From Eilatimonas milleporae (lineage in GTDB: Bacteria; Pseudomonadota; Alphaproteobacteria; Sphingomonadales; Kordiimonadaceae), in NCBI RefSeq assembly GCF_003688555.1, contig NZ_REFR01000012.1, positions 248,001 through 312,000 of the forward strand: DNA of 64,000 nucleotides, in the 5' to 3' direction. Both the position numbers and the translations under genes were made by a program. Under the pieces are notes generated by a model that had not been told where the DNA came from, made no database searches, and was given only the letters and a program-made list of their open reading frames with translations. Below, piece after piece: positions 1 through 9,950 of this stretch (positions are counted from its first letter, which is position 1; each line of letters starts with the position of its first letter).

Positions 1-536
1 TTTCCACCATCACCTGTTTTTTCCGCCATCAGCCTGTGCACGCTCTCCATAGTCGGGCTTCAACGGTTCCCGGAAATCATATAAACTGATGTGTAAGTCT
101 CTGATGTTGCACGGTAAATCAGTAGTGCAACGCATTCATCGCGCAAGCTTTCCTGCCGCCGTAAACCGGATACATCCAGTCACGGTGGCACAATAATCCC
201 ATATGTTATTTTAAGCCCTGAACAGGGGTATGCCAAGATGTAAACAGATGCATTGAAGGCCTTGATATGAAAAAGCCATGAACAATACCAATCATAACAT
301 AAATGCGCGCATATATTGCGGCCGTTTTATGACAATACTGCTTCTGTATATTCTGACCGGAGGGTTTTACACCCTTGAGGTTTTGGATGTTGTCAGTAGA
401 GCTTGTTTTGAAATTCGCCCAAAAGCAAATTACTGGTGATGGCCGACGCAAAAACTCCAACCTCCACCACTTCCAGCCGAAGAGAGCGCTGTCAGAGCCA
501 ATGGTTTCGCGCTGGCAGGGCAGGGGGAAACAGCTG
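1..536. other. Window edge without a supported gene
   Basis: I see no complete gene here. The first 50 bases could hold the start of a minus-strand gene running off the window (ATG at 48-50 or 26-28 on the minus strand), but only about 16 codons are available and no good Shine-Dalgarno site sits before them. Open frames at 206-583 (minus) and 375-608 (plus) have no recognisable domain and run into the end of the LacI-family gene, so I do not call them. Confidence 0.4.
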
Positions 537-1583
537 TCAAACGCTTTCGCGCTGGATGAGCTCATAGCCAACGTCCCAGACACTCTGGGCGATGTCTTCG
601 CCGCTTAATTTGCGCAGGAACAGATTTGCGATGGTGCTGCCAATCTCATAGCCCTTCAGCCGAATGGTCGTGAGGCTGGGATGCAGTTGTGAAGCAATGT
701 CGGTGTCCCCGAAACCGGCAATCGCGACGCGTTGGGGGACAGCCCAGTCGTTGCGCGAGCAGGCGAGCGTGGCACCAATCGCAAACATATCCGCGCTGCA
801 AAAAACCGCTTGGGTTTCGGGGTGTTGCGCAAGCAGTTGTTCCAAAGCCCGGCCGCCGGCGTCAATGCTGAGTTCCCCGGCTTCCACTTGCCGTCCCTCA
901 ATGCCGGGCAGGCCCGCTTCTTTGAGACCTTCGACAAACCCCTTGAGGCGCGGGTCGACGCGTGCATCAAAGGCCTTGGGCGGCGTGATGAGACCTATTT
1001 TCCGGTAGCCTTTGTCTGCCATGTGTCGCGCCATGTCCGCTGCCGCGCGAAAGGTTGAGCATCCGACAGCCATGTCGATGGGCGCATCGGTCAGCTCAAG
1101 GGTTTCAACAACCGCCACATCGGCGCCTTCCAGCATCTTGCGCGTATTCTGGGTGTGGGCAAATCCTGTGAGAACGATACCGTCCGCGCGCCGGCTTAAA
1201 AACGCACGCACCAGCCGTTCCTCCCTTTCGATGGAGTAGGACGTGCTGCCAATGAGCAACTGATAGCCTTCATCTTCCAGCGTGTCCGACATGCCCTGCA
1301 AAATATCCGAAAACGTCGACGTTTTGATGAGCGGCGCCAGGACCGCGATGATTTTGCTTCTGTTCGATGCCAGACTTCCGGCCATGAGGTTCGGGACATA
1401 GCCGGTCTCCAGGATGGCGGCCTCTATGGCCTTGCGCTTTGCGTCCGATACGGCTTGCGGATTGTTGATGGCCCGTGAAACGGTCATGGCCCCCACGCCG
1501 GCTAAACGCGCCACATCTTCAATCCGCACGCGACCGCTTTTGCGTCTTGTCGTATTTTTCGGGTTCTTGTTTTTCCCGGTCAT
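537..1583 (-). CDS. LacI-family transcriptional repressor
   Basis: A 348-residue, full-length LacI-family regulator. Residues about 20-65 form the classic helix-turn-helix and hinge (VRIEDVARLAGVGAMTVSRA, then a VSDAKRKAI segment), followed by a periplasmic-binding-like effector domain that ends in a conserved AIAGFGDTDIA stretch. Such proteins bind short palindromes as dimers and release them on binding a sugar or other small metabolite. The gene is divergent from the TonB receptor at 1926 and the intervening 340 bases contain two operator-like sites. The same palindrome recurs upstream of the 4605 and 14223 genes, so this is the likely local repressor. The effector cannot be read from sequence; subfamily resemblance to GntR/GntH-type gluconate repressors is only impressionistic. 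Confidence 0.93.
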   Translation of the reverse strand: MTGKNKNPKNTTRRKSGRVRIEDVARLAGVGAMTVSRAINNPQAVSDAKRKAIEAAILETGYVPNLMAGSLASNRSKIIAVLAPLIKTSTFSDILQGMSDTLEDEGYQLLIGSTSYSIEREERLVRAFLSRRADGIVLTGFAHTQNTRKMLEGADVAVVETLELTDAPIDMAVGCSTFRAAADMARHMADKGYRKIGLITPPKAFDARVDPRLKGFVEGLKEAGLPGIEGRQVEAGELSIDAGGRALEQLLAQHPETQAVFCSADMFAIGATLACSRNDWAVPQRVAIAGFGDTDIASQLHPSLTTIRLKGYEIGSTIANLFLRKLSGEDIAQSVWDVGYELIQRESV

Positions 1584-1842
1584 GTCAAAACGCCCCCGGC
1601 CTGCGTGACTGTTTCCATCCTGTCAGCTGCCAACCCCCTCCAGTGTCTTGAAAAATAAAGCGACTTAGCACGCTTGAGACTGAAATGTGATGCCATCTTT
1701 GTAAGCGGTTCCGCAAGGCGCATTTTCTTCCGGTCCCGTGTCCACAGTGTGCAAGCCCCGCTGTTATCTTCAAAAACCAGTGATTTCATCTGTGTGATTT
1801 TTGCTACAAATCAGGCAATTCGCATGGTGCGATTTCAAAAAA

Positions 1843-1878
1843 TGATAGCGCTCCCATAAAATTATGTTAACGCTATCA
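1843..1878. promoter_or_regulatory. Paired LacI-type operator sites
   Basis: Two sites lie in the divergent region between the repressor and the receptor. TGTTAACGCTATCA (1865-1878) matches the perfect palindrome at 4405 at 12 of 14 positions, and TGATAGCGCTCCCA (1843-1856) retains the left half plus the central GCGC. A pair 22 bases apart (two helical turns) between divergent genes suits joint control of both. Binding by the 537-1583 repressor is inferred. Confidence 0.6.
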
Positions 1879-1925
1879 ATTAATGATTCGAAATAGGTCA
1901 TATTTGTATTTGGGGAGATAAAAAT

Positions 1926-4283
1926 ATGATGGAGGGGGCCAGGATGACCTTGGGTGAGGAAAAGGCTTCGTGGATGCGTGCCGTGAAATTGGCGGCGCGG
2001 GCCGGAGTATGCGCGGCCGCAATTTGCGCGGGTATGGACGGCGCATACGCGCAATCGGCGGATCAGACTGGCGACCAGGCTGATGACCGGGGCGATGAAG
2101 AGGCCGACGCTTTTGTGCTGGAAACCATTATGGTGACGGCAACACGCCGGGTTCAGCGATTGCAGGATATTCCCTTGAGCGTTACCGCGTTTGACGAGGC
2201 AACGCTTGAACGGCTTGGCGTCAATACATTCGAGGATTTCGCCCAGCGTACGCCCTCTCTGCTCTTCAGCAATGACGGGGGGCCGTCCAATCAGACACTC
2301 AGCATTCGCGGCGTGGGTGTGTTGTCAGGCGGGCAGGCCGGTGCGGGTTCTGCCTCCACGGTTGCCGTTTACTTTGACGAAACACCCGTCATTGCGCCGT
2401 TTTCACGCAACGCCTCGATCCAGCCGCCCGTTTTCGATCTCAACCGTGTCGAGGTCATTCGCGGGCCTTCCGGAACCCTGTTTGGTGCCAGTTCCATGGG
2501 CGGCACGATCCGCTATATTCAGAACAAGCCCGACACGCGTGAGTTCGCGGCCAAGTTTCTGGCGGAAGTCAACACAGTCGAGGGGGGCGGTACAGGCTAT
2601 GGCGTGAACGCCATGGTCAATATACCGCTTATTCAAGACCAGTTGGCCGCGCGTATCGTCGTCTCACAGCGCGAAGATGCCGGCTTTATTGACCGTCTTC
2701 CCGAGACATTTTTTCAAGACCCGGACGTTGAACGTACCGAGGAGAATGTAAACAGTATCGAGACGACAAGCGTGCGTTTGGCGCTGCGCTGGACGCCGAC
2801 GGAAAACCTGACGGTATCTCCGACATTCTACTATCAGGACATTACCGCAAACAGCAGTGGTACGGCGGACGTCGTGGCGGGCGATTTTCTTCAGGTGCGA
2901 CCGGGCGATGAGCCGCAATCGGCAGAGGATAAATACGCGAACCTGCTGATCGAGTATGACTTCGGCTTTGCCGATCTTGTCTCCTCGACCACCTATCTGG
3001 ATCGTCATGTTCAACGAACGGATGAAGCCGGGGCCTTTTTATCATCCGTGCTGAGCCTGCCGTTGCCGGTTCTGGTGGCCAATACCAATGAAGACAACCA
3101 GAATTTCGTGGACAGTCCAAACGAGGTGTTCGTCCAGGAAATAAGGCTCCAGTCCAATGACGAGGCGCCGCTTCAGTGGCTTGCCGGTGCCTTCTACTTT
3201 AACCAGGACGGGGGCGAACAACAGAGCCTGCCAGCGGAAAGTCTGGGTGTGTTCCTGAAGGGCCTCGGGGCTATCCCGGCCGCAGCGCCCGATTTTTTGT
3301 TCGATGAGGATACGCGGACGAACGAGGAGCGTTTCGCGCTGTTTGGCGAGCTGTCCTATACCTTCTGGGATCAACTGGAACTGTCGGTCGGTCTGCGTTG
3401 GACCGATGTCCGGCGCGAGACATTCAGCCAGACCGACGGTTTTCTCTTCGGTGCGGACCTAACGGATATTTCCGAAAATTTCAAAGATGAGATAACGCCG
3501 CGTTTTTATGCGGCTTGGACGCCAGATGATGATCATTTGATCTATGCGTCCGCCTCGCGGGGTTTTCGTGTCGGGCGAGAGCAGACCCCCATTACCGACG
3601 GGCCCTGTGTTCCCTCGCTGATTGAACTGGGGATCGATCCCAACAGTTCCGGCCGGGTCGACGGCGACAGTCTCTGGAACTACGAGCTTGGCAGCAAGTC
3701 GTCCCTGTTCGGCAATCGTCTCACGGCTAATGTCGCCGCGTATTATATCGATTGGCAGAACATTCAGCAGACGGTCAATCTGTCTTGCGGTTCGGGTTTC
3801 GTCACCAATGCCGGCAGTGCGACGATCAAGGGGGCCGAACTGGAGCTCAGTGGCCGCCCAACGGAGAATTTGGAATTTAATCTGGCGCTTAGCTACAATG
3901 ACGCGGAAACGAATTCCGAAGGTCAGTTCGATATTCCGGGTCAGGAGCCCGGCGACCCGTTGCCGGAGGTTCCGAAATGGGTCGTATCCGCCGGGGCCCA
4001 GTATTCTTACGATATTACGGAGAGCGCGCGTGGTTATGTGCGGGGGGATGTGACCTGGCGCAACGAGGTCTTCCAGGACTTCGCGCGCACGGACTTATTC
4101 CGCCGTCCGGATTTTTACCTGGGCAGTGTTCGCCTGGGCGTCGAATTCGAGGACTTCGATGCGTCTTTTTTCATCGACAACATCTTCGATGAATACATCG
4201 TCTTCTCAATCGACTCCACGGGGCAGTCGACGCGTCCCGGGCGACCGCGTACCTTTGGCGTTCGCGTCTCAAGCCGCTTTTAG
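1926..4283 (+). CDS. TonB-dependent receptor
   Basis: A 785-residue outer-membrane receptor. It has an N-terminal signal peptide (hydrophobic AARAGVCAAAICAGMDGAYA, ending before QSADQ), a plug domain from about residue 55 (RRVQRLQDIPLSVTAF, then LSIRGVG and a VEVIRGPSGTLFGASSMGGTI motif) and a C-terminal beta-barrel ending in ...GRPRTFGVRVSSRF with the terminal aromatic typical of BamA recognition. It imports a substrate energised by TonB. Start: ATG 1926 follows GGGGAGATAAAAAT; ATG 1944 also has a GGAGG-like site and cannot be excluded. Operator-like sites lie just upstream. The neighbouring hydrolases suggest the substrate is a peptide-like or ester/amide compound rather than iron; there is no STN domain and so no direct sigma/anti-sigma signalling. 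Confidence 0.95.
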   Translation: MMEGARMTLGEEKASWMRAVKLAARAGVCAAAICAGMDGAYAQSADQTGDQADDRGDEEADAFVLETIMVTATRRVQRLQDIPLSVTAFDEATLERLGVNTFEDFAQRTPSLLFSNDGGPSNQTLSIRGVGVLSGGQAGAGSASTVAVYFDETPVIAPFSRNASIQPPVFDLNRVEVIRGPSGTLFGASSMGGTIRYIQNKPDTREFAAKFLAEVNTVEGGGTGYGVNAMVNIPLIQDQLAARIVVSQREDAGFIDRLPETFFQDPDVERTEENVNSIETTSVRLALRWTPTENLTVSPTFYYQDITANSSGTADVVAGDFLQVRPGDEPQSAEDKYANLLIEYDFGFADLVSSTTYLDRHVQRTDEAGAFLSSVLSLPLPVLVANTNEDNQNFVDSPNEVFVQEIRLQSNDEAPLQWLAGAFYFNQDGGEQQSLPAESLGVFLKGLGAIPAAAPDFLFDEDTRTNEERFALFGELSYTFWDQLELSVGLRWTDVRRETFSQTDGFLFGADLTDISENFKDEITPRFYAAWTPDDDHLIYASASRGFRVGREQTPITDGPCVPSLIELGIDPNSSGRVDGDSLWNYELGSKSSLFGNRLTANVAAYYIDWQNIQQTVNLSCGSGFVTNAGSATIKGAELELSGRPTENLEFNLALSYNDAETNSEGQFDIPGQEPGDPLPEVPKWVVSAGAQYSYDITESARGYVRGDVTWRNEVFQDFARTDLFRRPDFYLGSVRLGVEFEDFDASFFIDNIFDEYIVFSIDSTGQSTRPGRPRTFGVRVSSRF

Positions 4284-4379
4284 GCGGGGTGCCCGTGGTT
4301 CGGTGGGTCAGGGGCGTTTCGCCACGGCGATATCCGATTGTCACGGCGCTTAGGCGGTGTGCGGGTTTGCCCGGGGTCA

Positions 4380-4418
4380 TTGACAGTTTCCGAGCACGCT
4401 GTGATGATAGCGCTATCA
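4380..4418 (+). promoter_or_regulatory. Promoter overlapped by a perfect palindromic operator
   Basis: TTGACA (4380-4385) is followed after 17 bases by GATGAT (4403-4408), a plausible sigma70 promoter. A perfect 14-base palindrome, TGATAGCGCTATCA (4405-4418), overlaps the -10 region, which is ideal for repression by a LacI-family protein. It would drive the operon starting at 4605. The rest of the 4284-4604 gap shows no gene. Confidence 0.65.
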
Positions 4419-4604
4419 ATATGAACATGGGGCGGGCTACGGTGTCGGATCCATTTCGGGCAGTGTTCTTGACGGCGGTTTCAGCGCCCGCCCCGGTGAA
4501 CGTCACCGGCGCGGCGCGGGACAAGACCTTCGTTATTCCAAAGCGCGATGCGGTGAATGCGGCCAGGCCGTATTCGTCCATCCGCCACCTTCGGGAGCTT
4601 GGCT

Positions 4605-5645
4605 ATGTTTAAGGTAAATTCCATACGTGCCCTCATCCTGTCGTTCACCATGGCGGCTGTTGGTGCCGCCCATGCGCAGAACGTCCCTGAATACCTTTAC
4701 GTGGAAAACACAAAAGGCGGGGATGTCACGGTCATCTCCATACCGGACCACGAAGTGATCGGCCGGATTCCCGAAAGCCGGATTGGCGGTCATCCCGACG
4801 ATGTGATCGCCTCCAAAAACGGTGAGGTCATTTACGTCAACCGTGAAACCAACGAGGATGTGCTTGCCATCAGCACGAAGACGGAGGAGGTGCTGTTCCG
4901 TGTGCCGGTCACGGGCATTCCGCATCATATGACATTGTCGGCCGATGAGCGTTATCTCTTTGTGCCGATTTTCAATTATCCGCGCCTGGATGTCATCGAC
5001 CTGAGAGAACGAAAGGTCATCAAATCCGTCGATGTGGGCTGGGGCGCCCATGGCACACGTCTGTCGCCGGATGGGAAACGGCTCTATGTCGGCCATATCT
5101 TCCATGAGGCCTTTGTCATTATCGATGTGGAAAGTCTGGAGGTCGAACGCGCGATCTACATGCCGGAAGGCGTTCGTCCGTTCGAAATATCGCCGGATGA
5201 AAAACTGATCTATGTCCAGCTCTCGAATGTGCACGGCATTGCCGTCGTGGACGTCGAATCCGGCGAGATTTTACAGACTGTCCATATGCCACCGGAGATA
5301 ACGCCGGACCAGCTCAAACAACCGTTTCCCTTTACCGTCAACCACGGCCTCGCCATCACCAGGGATGGCGGGATGCTGCTTTCCGCCGGTTCGATCACCG
5401 ACAATGTGGTGGTCTACAGTTTGCCGGACTTCACGCGGCTTGCGGACATCCCGGTGGGCCGTGAGCCCAACTGGATTATCTTCAACAATGATGAGCGCTT
5501 TGCTTATGTGACCAATCGCCGGGACGATACTCTGTCCGTGATTTCCATGACGGAGCTGAAAGAAATCAAACGCATCAAGGATGTGGGAGATTATCCGCAG
5601 CGGCTGGACACGGCTTATGTCCCGAACCGTGAGGTCAAAAAATAG
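4605..5645 (+). CDS. Secreted YncE-like beta-propeller protein
   Basis: A 346-residue protein from ATG 4605 (GGGAG nine bases upstream), starting with a signal peptide (ALILSFTMAAVGAAHA) followed by repeated blades of the YVTN/YncE type: YLYVENTKGGDVTVISIPD, LSADERYLFVPIFN, LSPDGKRLYVGHIF, ISPDEKLIYVQLSN and NNDERFAYVTNRRDDTLSVIS. These form a seven-bladed periplasmic propeller that usually binds a ligand or acts as a scaffold; no catalytic residues are recognisable. An upstream in-frame ATG at 4557 would add 16 residues before the signal peptide and is unlikely. It is first in a run with the CocE-type, S9 and SxxK hydrolases, behind the operator at 4405, so it may bind the imported compound or its breakdown products. 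That role is inference. Confidence 0.85.
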   Translation: MFKVNSIRALILSFTMAAVGAAHAQNVPEYLYVENTKGGDVTVISIPDHEVIGRIPESRIGGHPDDVIASKNGEVIYVNRETNEDVLAISTKTEEVLFRVPVTGIPHHMTLSADERYLFVPIFNYPRLDVIDLRERKVIKSVDVGWGAHGTRLSPDGKRLYVGHIFHEAFVIIDVESLEVERAIYMPEGVRPFEISPDEKLIYVQLSNVHGIAVVDVESGEILQTVHMPPEITPDQLKQPFPFTVNHGLAITRDGGMLLSAGSITDNVVVYSLPDFTRLADIPVGREPNWIIFNNDERFAYVTNRRDDTLSVISMTELKEIKRIKDVGDYPQRLDTAYVPNREVKK

Positions 5646-5727
5646 CGCCGGCTCTTTTGTCCGGTCCCTTCAACACGTTCCTCGTGAAGTTCTTATGTCG
5701 ACTTCGATCAGCCAAGGTACTGCCCAC

Positions 5728-7659
5728 ATGCTCAAAACAAAAATTTTCGTTTGGCTTGTTTTGCTCGCACTGGCCGGGTACGGCCATCAACCTTCAGTGG
5801 CCGTTCTGAAAACCGATGGACCTTCAGCCGATGACAGGGCATCGTCATTCGGCGTTTATCGCGGCTATTCACAGGCGAAATACGATCAATGGACGAGAAC
5901 GTCGCGCTATGTCGAGGTGCGTGACGGCACGGCCCTGGCGGTCGACATTGTCCGTCCATCCTTGAATGGCGCGGCGGTTTCAACGCCCTTGCCGGTGATC
6001 TACACCATGCAGCGCTACGGCAGGTCGCATATCTATCCGGGCCGTGACGGTGTTTTGACGCCGGTGGATACGACCTCTTACATTCGCAGTCTTGTGCAGC
6101 ACGGCTACATTTATGTCAGCGTGGGTTTGCGTGGTTCCGGTGCATCGTTTGGCTCGGTCACGGGCGTTCAGGCCGCCAGCGAAGCCAGGGATGCGTTCGA
6201 TGTCGCGCAATGGATCGTCGACCAGCCCTGGAGCAACGGCCGGCTTGGAATGATGGGCAATTCCTATCGGGCCAATGCATCCCTGATGGCCATATCGGCG
6301 CCGCACCCAGCGGTCCAGGCTATTTTCCCGTCCATGATGGACTTCGACAACTATCTCACGGCGCGGCCAGGCGGCGTGCTGAACGCAGGCCTTTTGACGA
6401 GTTGGAGCCAGGTGACCGCCATTCTGGACGGGATGGTGCCCGCGCCGGAAGGCTTGCCCGTCCCGCAAATCCCACCTGTCGATGATGACCCCGAGGGAAC
6501 GCGTATGGCAGCGGCGATGCTGGAGCATAAGCGTAACTCTAACGCGTTGGCCCGCGCCAGCGCGCCCGTACGGCGCTACCGCGACGGATATTCCTATGCC
6601 GCGGAGCCCGCGGAGGATGAGAACGTACTGGCCGCCATGCTACCCAGGATAAACAGGCACAAGGTACCGGTTTATCTTTGGTCCGGCTGGCAAGATCTTT
6701 GGCCGAAACAGCCGTTTTTGTGGATGGCCAATCTTGAGGGGCCGAAGAAGCTTGCCATGGGCCCCTGGTCGCACGACCCCGATGAGCGGGACGCGCAAGG
6801 CCAGCGGCAGCCGAATGAGGTTGAACGCAGCCGTTTGCAGTCCGTTGAGATGCTGCGGTGGTTTGATTATTGGCTCAAGGACGCGGACAACGGGATCATG
6901 GACGAGCCGTCCTATGCCGTGTCCATCATGGAAGATGCAGGCAATTGGCGTTGGGTCTTCGCAGACAGCTGGCCCCTCACGGACGGTGTGCAGGAGGTGC
7001 CCTATTACCTGTCCGGCGGCGCGGACGGTGACGGTGTCTTGTCCACCGCCGCGCCAAAGTCGCAATCGTCGAAAGACAGCTTCAAAGTGGATTACACGGC
7101 AACCACCGGCCCACAGTCCCGCTGGATTGATGGTACGTCCTTTTTCCCGTTGAGCTACCCTGACCTCACGGACAATGCCAGGAAAGGCGTGTCCTTTCTG
7201 ACGCCGCCGGCAGAAGAGCCGTTTTCCCTGGTCGGCCATCCGGTGGCCGAGCTCTATGTCACCTCGACCGCGCCGGATGCCGATGTGTTTGCCTATGTGG
7301 AAATCGTCAAGGCAAACGGTGAAGCGCGGTATCTCACCGAAGGGGTGCTGCGCGCGTCTCACCGGACCCTTGGGGACGCGCCCTATGATACACTCGACCT
7401 TCCCTGGCCGACGCATCGCAAGGCCGATGTTGAAGCCGCCGGCCCGTTATCGGGCAATATTGTCAAGCTTCGGTTCGCATTGCTTCCGTTCTCTCAGGCG
7501 TTCGCGGCGGGGGATCGTATTCGCTTCACCATCACCGGCGCGGACAAGGATAATTTTGAACCTTTCATGCAGGAGCAATCCCCCACGCTCACGATCATGC
7601 GCTCCGAACGCTATCCATCTCACGTTCGGTTCCCGGTCCGCGAAGAGACAAGCCGCTAA
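5728..7659 (+). CDS. CocE/NonD-family serine hydrolase (X-Pro dipeptidyl-peptidase S15 fold)
   Basis: About 643 residues from ATG 5728, beginning with a signal peptide (IFVWLVLLALAGYG); ATG 5695 is an alternative start. The N-terminal alpha/beta-hydrolase domain opens with the family's YVEVRDGTALAVDIVRP strand, has an oxyanion-region GLRGSGASFG, a nucleophile elbow GMMGNSYRA (Ser about residue 179) and the late AMGPWSHDP histidine. The C-terminal half is the jelly-roll PepX_C-type domain ending in RFTITGADKDNFEP. Members hydrolyse esters (CocE), acyl-amino bonds or X-Pro peptides. The start overlaps none of its neighbours; the stop overlaps the ATG of the next gene (TAATG, 7657-7661), indicating translational coupling. 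Substrate is unknown. Confidence 0.88.
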   Translation: MLKTKIFVWLVLLALAGYGHQPSVAVLKTDGPSADDRASSFGVYRGYSQAKYDQWTRTSRYVEVRDGTALAVDIVRPSLNGAAVSTPLPVIYTMQRYGRSHIYPGRDGVLTPVDTTSYIRSLVQHGYIYVSVGLRGSGASFGSVTGVQAASEARDAFDVAQWIVDQPWSNGRLGMMGNSYRANASLMAISAPHPAVQAIFPSMMDFDNYLTARPGGVLNAGLLTSWSQVTAILDGMVPAPEGLPVPQIPPVDDDPEGTRMAAAMLEHKRNSNALARASAPVRRYRDGYSYAAEPAEDENVLAAMLPRINRHKVPVYLWSGWQDLWPKQPFLWMANLEGPKKLAMGPWSHDPDERDAQGQRQPNEVERSRLQSVEMLRWFDYWLKDADNGIMDEPSYAVSIMEDAGNWRWVFADSWPLTDGVQEVPYYLSGGADGDGVLSTAAPKSQSSKDSFKVDYTATTGPQSRWIDGTSFFPLSYPDLTDNARKGVSFLTPPAEEPFSLVGHPVAELYVTSTAPDADVFAYVEIVKANGEARYLTEGVLRASHRTLGDAPYDTLDLPWPTHRKADVEAAGPLSGNIVKLRFALLPFSQAFAAGDRIRFTITGADKDNFEPFMQEQSPTLTIMRSERYPSHVRFPVREETSR

Positions 7660-9950
7660 TGTCATTTGCGCGATGGCGGATAGGTATGGGGCTGCTTGTC
7701 GGCGGCATGGTCCAGCTTGGCTATGTTTCAGCCTTGAGTGCCAACCCGGTGGCCGTGACGGAGCCGTCAGGCATTGCCGAAGATGTCGCGGCCCTGCGGC
7801 AGCAGATTGGTTTGGCCGATCATGTGCGGGGTGGGGAAATCCGTCACTTTTGGAGCAGGGACGGGGCGTATCTATATTATTCCGAAAAGAACGCGGCGCC
7901 TGAAGACATTTGGCGCGTGGACCTGAAGACCTATGACCGCATGTCGGTATTCGCCGGGGCCGATGCACCGCATGGCAGTGCGCGAACGTCGCTCTATGCA
8001 GGCACGTTAGAGCCCGAGACGGCCAAACTTTACCTTGAGCGTGACGGTGCGCTTCACTCTCTCGACGTCCGAACCGGACAATTCGATGCACTGTCCGAAG
8101 CGCAGGCTGAAAAGTACCGGGCACGCCGTCCTAAAGTATATGGATCGCGCTTCCCGCAGGCCCCTGATGGGGTTTTGCGGGAAAGTCCTTCACCCGACGG
8201 ATCGGCCTTCGTCTCAATCGGGGAGACTGAACTTATGCTGCGCGCGGAAAGCGGTGCAGCGCATGCCCTCAGCCGGGACACACTCGGCGGACATGTCTGG
8301 AACCCCTATAGTTTCCGCTGGTCGTCGGGGGGGCGTTTTTTGGCGGCTGTTCTGGATGATTTCAGCCAGTCGCAGCGTATCGCCCTGGTGGCCCACCGGC
8401 AGGACGGCGACCATATCGACCATGCCTACTATCCCCCCGTGGGCAGCCGGTTTCCGCAAGGCCGGGTTCACATCCTGGACGTTAAGGCGGGCAAACCCCT
8501 TTCAGTGCTGGAGACAGGCGGCGACGATCATTATCTGCGCCTTCACCGTTTTTCGGCGGATGAAAAGACGCTCTATTACTTTACACTTTCCCGTACCGGC
8601 AACGTCCTGGAATATTGGGAAGCCGATGTGGAAAGCGGGCGCAGGACGAGGGTTTTCGCTGAGCGCTCCGAGCTGCCGTTCGCTTATCCATATGCCTTTT
8701 CATTGGCGCCCAACGGCGCGCCGATTTTCCCGCTTGCCAATGAAACGGGGTTTTTGTGGCTCTCCGAGCGCAGCGGTGCGCGAGAGCTGTACCTTTATCG
8801 GCCGGACGGCAAGCCGGCCAGGCAACTGACCAACGGCCTTGGCCGGATACATTCGATCATTGGCTATGATGAGGCCGGGAAGATTGCGTATGTCCTGGTG
8901 CAAAGCGACCGGGGGCGGCCCTATGATACGCATCTCTTTGCTATTGATGTCGCCGGTGTAGGGGCCCGTAAGCTTACCACCGGACCGGGCCGCAGATCCG
9001 TTCAGATTGATCCGCGCTATACACATGTGCTTGAGACGGTTTCGACGCCGCAGACACCAACGCGCACCTATCTTTGGTCCTTGAAAAGCGAAGTGAGAAG
9101 CGAGCTCAGTCGCGCTGAATTCGATGAGGACGGTCTGTGGCGAGCACCGGAAGAGTTTTCCGCTTTGGCTGCGGACGGTCGCACAAAACTCCATGGCCTG
9201 CTCTACAAGCCGGATGGGTTTGATCCGTCAAAACGCTATCCCATGCTGGAGTATATCTATGCCGGCCCGCAGGCGGTATGGACGCCCAAGACCTTTCTCA
9301 TAGGGGGGCACTACCCCCGCGCTTTGGCCAAAGCGGGTTTTCTGGTCATGGTTGTCGACGGGCGCGGAACGCCGGAACGCGGTCCTGCCTTCCAGGGCCA
9401 TACATATGGCCGTCTCGGACAGGTGGAGATCGCCGATCATGTCGCGGTCATAGACGCCCTGGTGCGGGAGCGGCGATATATCGACCCTGGGCGCATTGGC
9501 GTTTTTGGAACGTCTTTTGGCGGTTACTACTCGATGCGGGCCATGCTGGACGCGCCCGGGACCTACCGTGCCGGGGTGTCTTCGGCCCCGGCGATGCTGT
9601 CGCGGGCGCATATTTTCGCGCCGGTTGAAGCGTTTATGCGCCTGCCCCGCGACAATCCGGAGGGGTATCGCCTGACTTCGCTCGATCCGCTGGCCGACAG
9701 GTTGGCCGGTCCACTGCTGATTATGACCGGGACCTGGGATGTGAACACGCCCTTCGCGCATGCACTGGCCTTTTCCGAAATGTTTACCGCTGCGCGCAAA
9801 CCGGTGCGGATGATCGTCATGCCGGAACGCAATCACCACTTCATGCGTCGCGGTGAGACCGTACGGGATATCGCCTGGACGCTGGCTATCCGCGATTTCT
9901 TCCGAGAAGCCTTTCATATCCAGTCGGGGGGTATGCATGAGACGCCTTAA
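7659..9950 (+). CDS. S9-family prolyl oligopeptidase / DPP4-like peptidase
   Basis: 763 residues with a signal peptide (GMGLLVGGMVQLGYVSALSA). The N-terminal two-thirds is a DPP4-type beta-propeller (repeated ...FSADEKTLYYFTLSRTGN, SFRWSSGGRFLAAVLDD). The C-terminal hydrolase domain carries GVFGTSFGGYYSM (Ser about 619), GTWDVNTPF (Asp about 694) and ERNHHFMRRG (His 726 or 727), a complete catalytic triad. Such enzymes remove dipeptides or cleave after proline in short peptides, here probably in the periplasm. It shares a TAATG overlap with the upstream CocE-type gene and overlaps the following lipoprotein gene by 14 bases, so the three are one transcription unit. Confidence 0.9.
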   Translation: MSFARWRIGMGLLVGGMVQLGYVSALSANPVAVTEPSGIAEDVAALRQQIGLADHVRGGEIRHFWSRDGAYLYYSEKNAAPEDIWRVDLKTYDRMSVFAGADAPHGSARTSLYAGTLEPETAKLYLERDGALHSLDVRTGQFDALSEAQAEKYRARRPKVYGSRFPQAPDGVLRESPSPDGSAFVSIGETELMLRAESGAAHALSRDTLGGHVWNPYSFRWSSGGRFLAAVLDDFSQSQRIALVAHRQDGDHIDHAYYPPVGSRFPQGRVHILDVKAGKPLSVLETGGDDHYLRLHRFSADEKTLYYFTLSRTGNVLEYWEADVESGRRTRVFAERSELPFAYPYAFSLAPNGAPIFPLANETGFLWLSERSGARELYLYRPDGKPARQLTNGLGRIHSIIGYDEAGKIAYVLVQSDRGRPYDTHLFAIDVAGVGARKLTTGPGRRSVQIDPRYTHVLETVSTPQTPTRTYLWSLKSEVRSELSRAEFDEDGLWRAPEEFSALAADGRTKLHGLLYKPDGFDPSKRYPMLEYIYAGPQAVWTPKTFLIGGHYPRALAKAGFLVMVVDGRGTPERGPAFQGHTYGRLGQVEIADHVAVIDALVRERRYIDPGRIGVFGTSFGGYYSMRAMLDAPGTYRAGVSSAPAMLSRAHIFAPVEAFMRLPRDNPEGYRLTSLDPLADRLAGPLLIMTGTWDVNTPFAHALAFSEMFTAARKPVRMIVMPERNHHFMRRGETVRDIAWTLAIRDFFREAFHIQSGGMHETP

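Noticed and set aside
206-583. 125-codon minus-strand frame
   Set aside because: Overlaps the end of the LacI-family gene, has no domain or ribosome site and a low-quality amino-acid mix.
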